DNA of 36,603 nucleotides from Rhodobacter sp. (GCA_013821825.1 PNJK01000034.1:1-36603); one strand, 5' to 3'. Numbered from the stretch's first letter, positions 24,824 to 33,128 are shown. Numbers and translations are program-made. Notes: generated by a model not told the origin, from the sequence alone.

Positions 24824-25243
24824 TCATTCGTCCCATCCAACATAAACAGCGCCGTCAGGACCGATCCGGCCGCTGACTGTGGCGCGGGAGGCAAGGTTTA
24901 TCACCCGGATGACCTCGCCTTCCGAACCGCGGGCAAGTGCACGTCCCTCGGTCGAAATGGCCAGCCCGCCCGATGCATAGATCAGCGGAACCACCTGGTT
25001 GCGCTGCACGAGGGTCGGAGAGCGAAGGTCTGCCAACCGCACCGGTCGACCGGCATAGATCGCAACCCGCGCCTCCTGTCCGATGGCGCCCGCCAGGTCG
25101 GTCAGCGCTCCGGGCAGGCTGGCGTCAACCATCGTCAGATCTTCGGGCCCAAGCACGGTCTGCGCCCGGATTGTGCGGATGGCGACAACGCTTTCGCTAA
25201 GCGCGGGCTGCGCAGACAGCAGAAGGGCAAGCAACCAGCGCAT
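24824..25243 (-). CDS. flgA: Flagellar P-ring chaperone FlgA (short form)
   Basis: FlgA is a periplasmic chaperone that helps P-ring protein FlgI polymerise. The 139-residue product has a signal peptide (RWLLALLLSAQPALSE) and one SAF domain-like region (about 22-139), with TVLGPEDLTMVDASLPGALT, the AIGQEARVAIYAGRPVRLAD segment and GEVIRVINLASRATVSGRIG. It is much shorter than the enterobacterial FlgA (219) but typical for this order. ATG 25243 overlaps the flgG stop. The client gene flgI is not in the window. Confidence 0.92.
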   Translation of the reverse strand: MRWLLALLLSAQPALSESVVAIRTIRAQTVLGPEDLTMVDASLPGALTDLAGAIGQEARVAIYAGRPVRLADLRSPTLVQRNQVVPLIYASGGLAISTEGRALARGSEGEVIRVINLASRATVSGRIGPDGAVYVGWDE

Positions 25244-26028
25244 CAGCGGACCTGTGTGGTAGCGGAGAGCATTTGGTCGACCGCTGTGATAACTTTGGCA
25301 TTCAGCTCATATCCGCGCTGGGCCTTGATCAGTTCCGTCACTTCGCGCACCGCGTCGACCGAGCTGCTTTCCAGATAGCCCTGCCGAAGCGTCCCAAGCC
25401 CGTCCTGACCCGGCTCTGCCGAAAAAGCGGGCCCGGAGGCCGGGCTCTCGACAAACAGGTTCGACCCGATCGCCTCCAGCCCTTTTTCGTTCGAAAAGGC
25501 CGAGAGTGTCAGCTGGCCCAGAAGCTCTGGTTCGACCCGGTCGGCGAAATCGGCCCAAACCTCACCCGAGGGGCTGATCGTGATACCGCGCGCGTCGCTT
25601 GGGATCGTCAGGCCCGGCACCACGGTAAATCCGTCCGAGGTAACGATCAGGCCATCCGCCGACCGCTTCAGCGCCCCGTCACGGGTATAACCAGTCTGGC
25701 CCGAGGGCAGTTGCACCTCGATATAGCCGTTGCCATCAATCGCCAAGTCAAGATCGGCCCCGGTCGGGTCCAGCGATTTCTGGCCCTGCACCACGGAGAC
25801 GGAGGTCGGTCGCACCCCCAGACCTATCTGTACGCCGGTCGGCAGCATGCTTCCATCTGCCGCCGAGATACTGCCAGGTCGCGTCACCTGCTGATAATAC
25901 AGGTCGGCGAAATCGGCGCGGCGTGGATTGTAGCCGGTGGTCGACATGTTGGCGAGGTTGTTCGACACCACATCGACCTTCATCTGCTGGGCAGCCATCC
26001 CGGTCGCGGCAATCTGAAGTGCTTTCAT
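25243..26028 (-). CDS. flgG: Flagellar distal rod protein FlgG
   Basis: FlgG forms the distal rod that crosses the periplasm. The 261-residue product has the N-terminal rod motif MKALQIAATGMAAQQMKVDV followed by VSNNLANMSTTGYN, a D1 region (SLDPTGADLDLAIDGNGYIE) and the C-terminal heptad-rich SVDAVREVTELIKAQRGYEL. All match the family and its length. It is followed by flgA with a 1-bp shared overlap and is preceded by flgF, nine bases upstream. Confidence 0.96.
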   Translation of the reverse strand: MKALQIAATGMAAQQMKVDVVSNNLANMSTTGYNPRRADFADLYYQQVTRPGSISAADGSMLPTGVQIGLGVRPTSVSVVQGQKSLDPTGADLDLAIDGNGYIEVQLPSGQTGYTRDGALKRSADGLIVTSDGFTVVPGLTIPSDARGITISPSGEVWADFADRVEPELLGQLTLSAFSNEKGLEAIGSNLFVESPASGPAFSAEPGQDGLGTLRQGYLESSSVDAVREVTELIKAQRGYELNAKVITAVDQMLSATTQVR

Positions 26029-26037
26029 CTGGGTCCC

Positions 26038-26748
26038 CTATCGGCCAAGCGTCTGGATGACGCCGCGCACACGTTCGTCCTCGGCATCAAGGAATTTCTG
26101 GCCCAGCTCGTATGCGCGCTGCACCTCTATCATCCGGGCGATTTCGGACACGGGTTCCACGTTGCTTTCCTCCAGCATGCCTTGCAGGACTACGCCATCG
26201 GCCACCGGTTCCAGGTCAGTGGCCGAGAACATCGTGCCGGACTGGCGCTGCAGGCCAAGCCGGTCAGCTGGTTGCCAAAGTCCGATCAGGGCAATCGGCT
26301 GACCATTTGCTGAGAGCGTTCCGTCACGCGCCAGCGCCACTGCCTTGGCATCCGGTGGAATGAACACCGGCGCCCCGCCCGCATCCAGCAGCCGGTAGCC
26401 ATCCGATGTCACGATCTCGCCCTCGGCCGAGGGGGTGAAGCTACCCGCGCGGGTCAGCCGGTCGCCTTGGGGCGTTTCGATCAGAAAAAACCCTTCGCCC
26501 TGGATGGCAAAGTCAAAGGTGCCGCCAGTCTGGCTGATCGCGGCCTGGCCCAGATCTACGTTCCGTCCGCTGGCATAGGCCATGGAGAGCGACGGGTCGT
26601 TGTCCAGCGCAACCACGAATTCGGAGAACACCACCCCTTCGCGCCGGAACCCGGTGGTCGAGGCATTGGCAAGGTTGTTCGCCACCACCGCCATTTCGCG
26701 CATCAGTCCCGACTGGCGGTTCAGCGTGACATACCCGGTCGCCTCCAT
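26038..26748 (-). CDS. flgF: Flagellar proximal rod protein FlgF
   Basis: FlgF is a proximal rod subunit. The 236-residue protein shows the rod/hook N-terminal motif with VANNLANASTTGFRREGVVF, the central AISQTGGTFDFAIQGEGFFL and C-terminal EIARMIEVQRAYELGQKFLD. ATG 26748 lies two bases after the fliQ stop, and the longer open frame upstream is excluded because it overlaps fliQ entirely. Its place between fliQ and flgG is standard in Rhodobacterales. Confidence 0.95.
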   Translation of the reverse strand: MEATGYVTLNRQSGLMREMAVVANNLANASTTGFRREGVVFSEFVVALDNDPSLSMAYASGRNVDLGQAAISQTGGTFDFAIQGEGFFLIETPQGDRLTRAGSFTPSAEGEIVTSDGYRLLDAGGAPVFIPPDAKAVALARDGTLSANGQPIALIGLWQPADRLGLQRQSGTMFSATDLEPVADGVVLQGMLEESNVEPVSEIARMIEVQRAYELGQKFLDAEDERVRGVIQTLGR

Positions 26749-26750
26749 GC

Positions 26751-27017
26751 TCAGCCCCCCGCGATCTGGGGGATGATGGTGCCGGTAAAGAAGCCAACCA
26801 GGGTCGAAGTCATGAAGCTCATCGAGGCCCAGAACACGACCAGCATCAATGCGGCCTTGGGCACAAAGGTCAGCGTCATTTCCTGGATCGAGGTCAGCGC
26901 CTGAAAGAGGCCGACAATCACCCCCGCAACCAGAGCCACGCCGAGCAACGGCGCCGAGATCACCACCGATACCCAAAGGCCCTGACGCATCACGTCAAAG
27001 ATCATCGTCTCGGTCAT
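26751..27017 (-). CDS. fliQ: Flagellar export gate protein FliQ
   Basis: FliQ is a small gate subunit with two membrane helices (about 15-38 and 52-75). The 88-residue product matches the family, with SVVISAPLLGVALVAGVIVG, the QALTSIQEMTLTFVPKA loop and MTSTLVGFF. Its start overlaps the fliE stop by 4 bp. It is separated from fliP and fliR, which lie in other units of this same cluster. Confidence 0.96.
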   Translation of the reverse strand: MTETMIFDVMRQGLWVSVVISAPLLGVALVAGVIVGLFQALTSIQEMTLTFVPKAALMLVVFWASMSFMTSTLVGFFTGTIIPQIAGG

Positions 27018-27304
27018 ACCGGCATCCTCAGGATTTCCTGATAGGCTTCGACCACGCGGTCGCGCACGGTGGCCACCGTCTCGACCGCCAGCTGCGATGA
27101 CGCCAGCGCCTGCACCAGCGCCTGCGGATCGGCTCCTCCAGTCATCGCGGCGCGAGCGGTTGCCTCATGCTCTTGCAGGGTTCCCATGAAGTTGCCGGCC
27201 AGCCTGGCAAAGCCCTCTGCCGCCCCGCCTGCCTTTGGCTGGGGGGCGGCGGCCGTGCGGGCATTGGCATAGGCCTGGGAAACGAAAGAGGTCTTCATAT
27301 CCAT
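27014..27304 (-). CDS. fliE: Flagellar hook-basal body protein FliE
   Basis: FliE links the MS ring/export gate to the rod. The 96-residue helical protein has the expected C-terminal core ALASSQLAVETVATVRDRVV and AYQEILRMPV. ATG 27304 is supported by GAGGAG seven bases upstream. It lies between flgC and fliQ as usual in alphaproteobacteria. Confidence 0.95.
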   Translation of the reverse strand: MDMKTSFVSQAYANARTAAAPQPKAGGAAEGFARLAGNFMGTLQEHEATARAAMTGGADPQALVQALASSQLAVETVATVRDRVVEAYQEILRMPV

Positions 27305-27316
27305 TCTGGAACTCCT

Positions 27317-27700
27317 CTATCGGCGCAGAAGGTCGAACAGACTCTGCGTCATCTGACGCGTCTGATCGAACATCCTGAGGTTCGCCTCGTAGCTGCGCTG
27401 CGCTTCGCGCGCGTCAGCGATTTCGATCACCAGATCGACGTTCGAGCCGTCATAGTAACCGTCTTCATCGGCCAGGGGGTGGCCGGGGTCGTAAATGCGG
27501 ACGAGCTCAGACCGGTCCAGACGGACGGCGCCGGGTTCGACCAGTCCGGTCTCCATCGCCTGATCGAAAGTCATGACCTTGCGGCGGTAGCCGGGGGTAT
27601 CGGCGTTGGCGATGTTTTCCGAAACATGCCGCAACCGCATGGCCTGCGCCTCCATCCCTGAGGCGGCGAAGGCAAGCGAGCTGATCAGATCATTGCCCAT
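27317..27700 (-). CDS. flgC: Flagellar proximal rod protein FlgC
   Basis: FlgC is a proximal rod subunit. The 127-residue protein has the N-terminal rod motif (AASGMEAQAMRLRHVSENIA followed by NADTPGYRRK), the DGSNVDLVIEIADAREAQRS segment and a C-terminal helix. It has normal length (about 130) and lies nine bases after flgB and twelve before fliE. Confidence 0.96.
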   Translation of the reverse strand: MGNDLISSLAFAASGMEAQAMRLRHVSENIANADTPGYRRKVMTFDQAMETGLVEPGAVRLDRSELVRIYDPGHPLADEDGYYDGSNVDLVIEIADAREAQRSYEANLRMFDQTRQMTQSLFDLLRR

Positions 27701-27709
27701 CTATTCCCC

Positions 27710-28093
27710 CTACCGTGACCGGCCAAGGCTGGCGCGGATGACCTCCGAGGAGGTGCGATAGACGGCCAGCGCCATTTCAAGGCTTTGCCGCGCCTCGACC
27801 GATTTCACCATCTCTCCCTCAAGAGAAACGGAGTTGCCGTTCGGCGCCTCCCGTCCCGGTGCGCGCTGCGGAACCATCGTTGTCCCTTCGGAACCGGCCT
27901 CCATGTGACCGGGACGGGTGGCGCGCATCTCACCGCCACTTTCGGCGAACACCTCGGCGAAGGGAGCCAGGTCCTGCGCCTTGAACCCGGGCGTGTCGGC
28001 ATTGGCTACGTTGCGGGCAATCACGCCCATCCGTGACCCGGAGTAGGACGCAAGTGCCTGCGCCATCCGGGTAAGATCCAGCTTATCGAACAT
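27710..28093 (-). CDS. flgB: Flagellar proximal rod protein FlgB
   Basis: FlgB is a proximal rod subunit. The 127-residue product carries GVIARNVANADTPGFKAQDL near the N-terminus and the C-terminal helix region SLEMALAVYRTSSEVIRASL. ATG 28093 is chosen because GGGAGAA lies about six bases upstream and MFDKLDLTRMA is the family-like start; an upstream GTG at 28123 is less likely. It is first in the minus-strand flgB-to-fliL2 unit, divergent from fliI across 84 bp. Confidence 0.95.
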   Translation of the reverse strand: MFDKLDLTRMAQALASYSGSRMGVIARNVANADTPGFKAQDLAPFAEVFAESGGEMRATRPGHMEAGSEGTTMVPQRAPGREAPNGNSVSLEGEMVKSVEARQSLEMALAVYRTSSEVIRASLGRSR

Positions 28094-28177
28094 CGGGGCT
28101 TCTCCCTCGACCAACTTCACCAAGGCTTAAGGGTGATTCCTTTAGAAACGGTTGAGAGCGAACAAAGGAAGAATCCC

Positions 28178-29497
28178 GTGACCGGACTTTTCGATGGCCT
28201 TCTGGCGGAAATCGCAGGTGCAGCCCCGATCCGGCGTGTCGGGCGGGTGATCGAAACCCGCCGCGGTCTGGCCGAGGTTGCGGGGCTGGACGGTGCCACC
28301 ATCGGCGATCGCGTACTGATCCACAGCCGCGACGGTGCCGCGGGGGGAGAGGTTCTGCGCCTTGTCCCCGCGCGCTGCACGGTACTGCCAGATGCGTCGG
28401 GCGACGGGATGGCAATCGGCGACCGGGTGGAATTGCTGGGAAAGGCCGAAATCGCCCCGGATGACAGCTGGATCGGCCGGGTGGTCGATGCGACCGGCCG
28501 ACCGCTGGATGGCAGACCCCTGATGCGCGGCGTGCGCCCCCGGGCCTTGCGGGCCGCCGCCCCGGCTGCCGTATCGCGGCGCAGGCTGGGTGGGCGGCTG
28601 GGGACGGGCGTGGCGGTCTTCGACACGCTTCTTCCCCTTGTGCGCGGGCAGCGGATCGGGCTGTTCGCGGGCTCTGGCGTCGGGAAATCCTCGCTCCTCG
28701 CGCGGTTCGCGCGCGGGGTCGAGGCGGATGTCGTCGTCATAGCGCTGGTCGGCGAACGCGGGCGTGAGTTGCGCGAATTCACCGAACGCGTGCTCGGTCC
28801 GGCGGGCATGGCGCGCAGCGTGGTGGTCACCGCGACCTCGGATCAGTCGCCGCTGATGCGCCGGATGTGCGCGCTGACCGCCATGACCGTGGCCGAGCAT
28901 TTCCGCGATCAGGGTTTGCACGTCCTTCTGCTGGTCGATTCCGTCACCCGCTTTGCCGAGGCACATCGAGAGGTTGCCCTTGCCGGAGGCGAGGGCGCCT
29001 CGCTGCGCGGCTATCCACCCTCGCTCACCCAGGCGATCATGGGGCTGGCGGAACGGGCGGGACCCGGGCCAGACGGGCCAGGCGGGGCGGGCGACATCAC
29101 AGCAGTGTTTTCCGTGCTGGTGGCCGGGTCCGACATGGATGAGCCGGTGGCCGATATCCTGCGTGGGGTGCTGGACGGCCATGTGATCCTTGACCGCCGC
29201 ATTGCCGAACGCGGGCGGTTTCCGGCGATCGATCTTCTGCGGTCGGTCTCGCGGTCACTGCCCGAGGCGGCGAGCGAAGAGGAGAACACCCTTATCGGTG
29301 AAGCGCGGCGTCTGCTGGGGGCCTACGACCGGGCCGAGCTGATGATCCAGGCCGGTCTATATGCGTCGGGGTCGGACCCGGTGATTGATCAGGCAATCAA
29401 GCTTTGGCCGGCACTTGACGCGTTCCTTGCCGAAGCTGCCCCTGCAAGCGGGATTGCGGGCAGTTTTGAACGGTTGCGGGCCTGTCTGAAGGGATAG
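28178..29497 (+). CDS. fliI: Flagellum-specific ATPase FliI
   Basis: FliI is the F1-beta-like ATPase that energises unloading of export substrates. The 439-residue product has the Walker A motif GLFAGSGVGKSSLLARF, the catalytic GERGRELREF, the Walker B region VLLLVDSVTRFAEA, and the C-terminal helical domain. The start is a GTG at 28178 with AAGGAAG six bases upstream; a GTG at 28133 would add 15 residues of unlikely sequence. It is alone on the plus strand, with flgB divergent and the DUF1217 gene convergent. Confidence 0.95.
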   Translation: MTGLFDGLLAEIAGAAPIRRVGRVIETRRGLAEVAGLDGATIGDRVLIHSRDGAAGGEVLRLVPARCTVLPDASGDGMAIGDRVELLGKAEIAPDDSWIGRVVDATGRPLDGRPLMRGVRPRALRAAAPAAVSRRRLGGRLGTGVAVFDTLLPLVRGQRIGLFAGSGVGKSSLLARFARGVEADVVVIALVGERGRELREFTERVLGPAGMARSVVVTATSDQSPLMRRMCALTAMTVAEHFRDQGLHVLLLVDSVTRFAEAHREVALAGGEGASLRGYPPSLTQAIMGLAERAGPGPDGPGGAGDITAVFSVLVAGSDMDEPVADILRGVLDGHVILDRRIAERGRFPAIDLLRSVSRSLPEAASEEENTLIGEARRLLGAYDRAELMIQAGLYASGSDPVIDQAIKLWPALDAFLAEAAPASGIAGSFERLRACLKG

Positions 29498-29772
29498 GGG
29501 CAAGCACTTGCCAAGCCGGACATCGCGAAAGCCTGCCACGATTTGAACATACTGTCGCAGGGATTGGCGAATCTTGGTCACTCCGTCGACCGTGGGACGC
29601 GGCCCGTTCAATGGCGTCAACAGGTCCCAGTCCGGAGGCGTGTGAACCACTGGGCCGTCAACTTCGTCCGTCGGCCCCGGTCCGAGACCGGAACCGGAAG
29701 CCAATTGGTCGAGATCCACCGGGCCCTGGTTTGTGATGGCATAAGTTTGCCAAAAGCCCCGCTATCCGGATA
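29498..29772. other. Gene-free stretch between fliI and the DUF1217 gene
   Basis: This 275-bp convergent gap has no gene I can support. A minus-strand frame is open from a TAG near 29757 into fliI, and reads like ordinary protein (for example DWDLLTPLNGPRPTVDGVTK), but it has no good start and I recognise no family. A short inverted repeat (29499-29504 with 29507-29512) just after fliI is too tight to be a clear terminator. Confidence 0.45.
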
Positions 29773-30564
29773 CTAGCTTCGCAAGAGAGCAAGCGCGATT
29801 GCAGCGGGGGAGCTTCCGGTACCCTGCTCTTGCATCTCGGCGCGCAGCATGAACCGGCGTACCAAACCCTCTAGCTTCGCGGGATCAGCGAACTGGCTGA
29901 TGCTGGCTGATCCGAAAGCGGCCTCGGCTTTGGCCTTGAGCACGGAAACCTGCTGGTCAAGGTCGATCGAGGCAAAGCTTTTCGGCAAGCCAAGCGCGGT
30001 TTGAAGCACTTCGCGCAGGGGGGCGTTGCCAAGGATCGAATACCATTTCGCCGTTTCGCTGGTCGATTTTGCGGCCAGCTCGGAGATTCCACGCTCGGCG
30101 TTCAGGGCGAGGCGATAGGTGTTGTTCTGCGCTCCCACTTCCGCTTCGAAACTGCGGGCGCGGAATTGGCTCAGGATCTCGTCCGGGAAGGTCGAGATCT
30201 TCGTTCGTGGCACCGAATAATCCCCAAAACCGAAGGCGGAGGACAGTTTCTGGTACTGCTTGTCGGCCAGCCTGTTGGCAAGGCTGCCTTCCTTCAGAGT
30301 GCCACCCTCCAGGACTTTCTGGATGAAGGCCTTGCTGTTGATGTCCCCTTCAAGCCCGAAAGCCGTCAGAGTGATCCGCAAAAGACGCTTGTCGGACACA
30401 AGTTGTTCTGCGGTTGCGATCTTGCCGATCCGGTCGCGGAAATAGGCCTCGTCGCGCCGTTGCACCGGGGCTGCCAGCTGAACCGCCTGCTGTCGGGCCA
30501 TCGTGCGTTTGAGGAAGCCCCAGCCGGCATAGCCGGTCAACGGTAATACCGGCTGAAAGCTCAT
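29773..30564 (-). CDS. DUF1217 flagellar protein
   Basis: This 263-residue, mainly helical, soluble protein belongs to the DUF1217 group encoded in alphaproteobacterial flagellar clusters. It has the repeated-unit pattern of that family: DEAYFRDRIGKIATAEQLVS, LTAFGLEGDINSKAFIQKVL, YQKLSSAFGF, then RGISELAAKSTSETAKWYSI and GNAPLREVLQTALGLP. The C-terminal FMLRAEMQEQG also fits. Its biochemical role is not established. The start overlaps the flbT stop (ATGA), so it is coupled to the fliC-flaF-flbT unit. Confidence 0.85.
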   Translation of the reverse strand: MSFQPVLPLTGYAGWGFLKRTMARQQAVQLAAPVQRRDEAYFRDRIGKIATAEQLVSDKRLLRITLTAFGLEGDINSKAFIQKVLEGGTLKEGSLANRLADKQYQKLSSAFGFGDYSVPRTKISTFPDEILSQFRARSFEAEVGAQNNTYRLALNAERGISELAAKSTSETAKWYSILGNAPLREVLQTALGLPKSFASIDLDQQVSVLKAKAEAAFGSASISQFADPAKLEGLVRRFMLRAEMQEQGTGSSPAAIALALLRS

Positions 30565-30965
30565 GCCCGTCCGGCGGCGAACAGCCGTTCCTCGCGTGGA
30601 AGCAGGTTTCGCAGTGCTTTGAGGGCCTGATAATGCTGATCCTCCATCACTGAGCGGCTGGCCGAGGCAAGCTGTGCGCGGCTGTCATGGTCGGTCAGGA
30701 CCTGGCTTAGCTGTTCGATCCCGCGCAGAAGCTGCATCCGGGTGTCCGAAGGGTCGCAATCGCCGGACAGCACGAGCTGTGTCAGATAGCATACCCGGCG
30801 CACGGGGGTGTTCGCTTCCTCCGGGTGGATCGCGTCGCGTAGCCGAAGGATATTGGCATTGGGTGTCATGATCGCCAGACGCGACCGGCGGTCGCCGTTT
30901 TCGATCACCGCGCCGTTGATCAGGACCCGCTCATGCGGGCCCAGTTTTAGGACAAGTCCGCTCAT
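30561..30965 (-). CDS. flbT: Flagellar biosynthesis repressor FlbT
   Basis: FlbT is a post-transcriptional regulator that binds the 5' leader of flagellin mRNA in Caulobacter and adjusts its stability and translation. The 134-residue protein matches the family: LVLKLGPHERVLINGAVIEN, NANILRLRDAIHPEEANTPV, RRVCYLTQLVLSGD and the C-terminal ALKALRNLLPREERL. ATG 30965 overlaps the flaF stop by 4 bp. With flaF it forms the flagellin-control pair typical of alphaproteobacteria. Confidence 0.94.
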   Translation of the reverse strand: MSGLVLKLGPHERVLINGAVIENGDRRSRLAIMTPNANILRLRDAIHPEEANTPVRRVCYLTQLVLSGDCDPSDTRMQLLRGIEQLSQVLTDHDSRAQLASASRSVMEDQHYQALKALRNLLPREERLFAAGRA

Positions 30966-31333
30966 GCCAGGCCCCCGTCGCCGCGCAGACCGCGCATGAT
31001 TGAGGTGTTGATGTCGGTCAGCACCTCGATGCTGGCCTTATCGTCCAGCACGGCACGGCTGTGCTGGGTGGTGAACTCGTACAGGTAGAAAAGCCGGGCC
31101 CGCAGCGTTGCTGGCAGACCGTTGCCGGGCGTGGCCACGTCGCCGGCAAGCGTCGACCAGAGCTGCTGGTTGGCCGTCAGTGCGGCGACAAGGGCGGGGA
31201 AGTCGGTGGCGCGGTTGGCCCAGGTCGTGCGCAGGCGCTGAGTGATCTGGGCGATAAGTTCGTATTCGACCGAGCGGAGCGAGCGTGCTGGCGTTTCGCG
31301 CCGCACGTAGGCGATGGGGGATTGAAAGGTCAT
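30962..31333 (-). CDS. flaF: Flagellin biosynthesis regulator FlaF
   Basis: FlaF is a small helical protein required with FlbT for correct flagellin synthesis and secretion in alphaproteobacteria. The 123-residue product matches the family: RSLRSVEYELIAQITQRLRT, LVAALTANQQLWSTLAGDVA and LPATLRARLFYLYEFTTQHS. It lies 68 bases after fliC, past a strong hairpin, and is coupled to flbT (ATGA overlap). Confidence 0.93.
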   Translation of the reverse strand: MTFQSPIAYVRRETPARSLRSVEYELIAQITQRLRTTWANRATDFPALVAALTANQQLWSTLAGDVATPGNGLPATLRARLFYLYEFTTQHSRAVLDDKASIEVLTDINTSIMRGLRGDGGLA

Positions 31334-31368
31334 CGGGGGTCCAACTGTTCGAGGCTATGGGGTGAAAC

Positions 31369-31394
31369 GGGCCGCGGGATCGCCCCCGCGGCCC
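31369..31394 (-). terminator. Intercistronic hairpin between fliC and flaF
   Basis: A perfect 10-bp GC stem (31369-31378 with 31385-31394, 6-nt loop) lies eight bases after the fliC stop on the minus strand, followed by gtttc. It is a probable partial terminator or 3'-end stabiliser, allowing far more flagellin than FlaF/FlbT from one promoter. Confidence 0.6.
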
Positions 31395-31401
31395 ATGGGG
31401 A

Positions 31402-32610
31402 TTACCGGAACAGTGACAGAAGCCCCTGCGGCTGCTGGTTGGCGATGGACAGAGCCTGCGTTGCCAGCTGCTGTTGGACCTGCAGTGCCTGGAGACGGGC
31501 CGAGGCCTCCTCCATGTTGGTGTCGACAAGCGCGCCGATCCCCGTCTTCAGCGAGTCGGTCAGTTGGCCCACAAACTCTGATTGGATGTCGATCCGCTTT
31601 TGCGACGAACCGAAGCTGGCAGCCGCGCTGATCGAGGTCTGCAGCATGCCTTCGATCGCGGCCAGAGCCGCCGGCGCATCGTCGGTCACGTCAATCGCGT
31701 TCAACCCCGCCAACCCACCATCGCCCCGGGACGCAGCAACCGATACCGCCGCAGCCTGGTTCGTGTTGTTTGTGATCGTCAGAACGCCGCTTGCTGCTGC
31801 AAGCGTGAAGTCGTTCGACGAAAGCCCGCCTTGGGTCAGCGCAGCGCCAAGACCTGCTGCCAGTTCAGTGCCGGTATCGCCTTCCTGAACGACGTAGCGC
31901 CCGGTTGTCGATCCGACCGTCAGTTCGATGGCATCGCCGGCGATCAGTGCGGTCGCGGTACCTGGGGCCGCGGTCGGGGCATTGGCAGCCAGGGCCCCGC
32001 CCGTACCTTGGAAGGCGAATGTCTGCAGGGTCACTGCCGTCGCGTTCGTCACTGATCCAGCCGACAGTGTGCCAAGGCTGCCACCCGACAAGGCAGCGCC
32101 GGCCGTGGTCGACAGGTTCTGCGCTTCGACCGTGATGCTCGACGACGCCACGCCCGTACTGCTCCGGTCCAGGGAGGACAGCACGCTCACCTGATCTTCC
32201 GAGCCGTTCACCAGGTTCAATCCGTTGAACTGCGCCGCGCCGACGACCGATTCGATCTGGCCACGAAGCGCGACGATATCGGTCTGCAACTTGTCACGAT
32301 CGACGTTGTCGGCCTGGGCGGCGACGATCTTGCCCTTCATCTCGGTCAGAAGTTTGGTCACCGATTCCGAGGCGTTGCGTGCCACCGTCAGCGTGGCATT
32401 GCCGACAGCGAGGCTTTCGGAAATGCCCTTGAAGCCCTCCACATCCGATTCCATCACCTTGGAAATCGCCCAGACAGCCGCATTGTCCTTGGCAGAGGCG
32501 ACGCTCTTGCCAGTCGAGATATCCGACTGGGTCTTGTTTAGGTTGGCGTTGATGCCCTTCATCGTGCTCAGGGCAACCATCGCGCTGGTATTGGTCAGGA
32601 TCGACGACAT
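31402..32610 (-). CDS. fliC: Flagellin
   Basis: Flagellin is the filament subunit, exported by the flagellar type III system. The 402-residue protein has the conserved N-terminal D0/D1 region (about 1-140: SSILTNTSAMVALSTMKGIN, STGKSVASAKDNAAVWAIS) and C-terminal D1/D0 region (about 320-402, ending LATQALSIANQQPQGLLSLF). A Gly/Ala/Thr-rich variable domain lies between, with LTVGSTTGRYVVQEGDTGTE. ATG 32610 has AAGGAA seven bases upstream. It heads the fliC-flaF-flbT-DUF1217 unit. Confidence 0.97.
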   Translation of the reverse strand: MSSILTNTSAMVALSTMKGINANLNKTQSDISTGKSVASAKDNAAVWAISKVMESDVEGFKGISESLAVGNATLTVARNASESVTKLLTEMKGKIVAAQADNVDRDKLQTDIVALRGQIESVVGAAQFNGLNLVNGSEDQVSVLSSLDRSSTGVASSSITVEAQNLSTTAGAALSGGSLGTLSAGSVTNATAVTLQTFAFQGTGGALAANAPTAAPGTATALIAGDAIELTVGSTTGRYVVQEGDTGTELAAGLGAALTQGGLSSNDFTLAAASGVLTITNNTNQAAAVSVAASRGDGGLAGLNAIDVTDDAPAALAAIEGMLQTSISAAASFGSSQKRIDIQSEFVGQLTDSLKTGIGALVDTNMEEASARLQALQVQQQLATQALSIANQQPQGLLSLFR

Positions 32611-32807
32611 CGTTTGTTCCTTGGCATAAGGCCGCAGGTTTCACGGCCGGTAAGGCCACGCGTGGTGGCTGGGGAATGGCATTCTGTCCGGAGCCCCCGG
32701 GTCTGCCAGAGGCGCCGCCCCGTCATGAGGCGCGGTGTCCATGAAGCGCCCCAGGTTCTAACCAAACCCTAATTGCCATGACCGAATTGCAGCGGATTTG
32801 AACAAAC
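32611..32807 (-). promoter_or_regulatory. Flagellin promoter and leader region
   Basis: This is the gene-free region upstream of fliC. On the minus strand TTAGGGTTTGGTTAG (32758-32772) has two TTAG half-sites with N7 spacing, like a degenerate CtrA box. A 10-bp palindrome CCACGCGTGG (32656-32665) lies in the presumed leader. It is the expected site for FlbT binding on the mRNA, by analogy with Caulobacter, but the exact site cannot be told from the sequence. Confidence 0.4.
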
Positions 32808-33128
32808 TCAGAAGCGTCTGGGAATCAGCGACGACTGCGACGCAATCACCTCGCGGCGGCCTTTGGCGTCATAGGTGGTCAGTGTCGGGCCGTTGGCAAT
32901 CTCGACCAAACGGGCCTGTGCGGACCGGACCCCCCTTCCCGCAGCTTGCAGCAGCACAGCGTTGCGGTCGGCCTTGTGACGCAGCCTTTCGGTTGTCTGG
33001 CGGTCCAGCGGCGGAAGCGTGTCCGCCAGTGCTTCGACCTTCGGGGCAAGCATGGCAAGCGCGGTCAGATTGCCTGCCACCACGGCATCCCGCGTCTGGT
33101 CCAGCAGGTCTTCAAGCGCCAGTGACAC
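32808..33128 (-). CDS. FlgN-like flagellar chaperone (tentative)
   Basis: This 106-residue helical protein shows LEDLLDQTRDAVVAGNLTAL, an amphipathic middle with ALADTLPPLDRQTTERLRHK and a basic C-terminus. Size, helical content and place beside flgJ suggest a FlgN-type chaperone for the hook-filament junction proteins FlgK/FlgL, but the sequence match is weak. The start is a GTG at 33128 with GGAGG six bases upstream. It overlaps the end of the rod-binding protein gene by 17 bp, so the two are coupled. Confidence 0.75.
   Translation of the reverse strand: MSLALEDLLDQTRDAVVAGNLTALAMLAPKVEALADTLPPLDRQTTERLRHKADRNAVLLQAAGRGVRSAQARLVEIANGPTLTTYDAKGRREVIASQSSLIPRRF

Noticed and set aside
28094-28177. 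CtrA box in the flgB/fliI gap (TTAA at the gcttaaggg sequence)
   Set aside because: The second half-site is not at N7 spacing (the next TTAG is 11 bases away), so it does not fit the pattern.
32611-32807. Sigma-54 type (-24/-12) promoter for flagellin
   Set aside because: I found no TGGCAC-N5-TTGC-like pair on the minus strand; the alphaproteobacterial gene set also argues against sigma-54 control.
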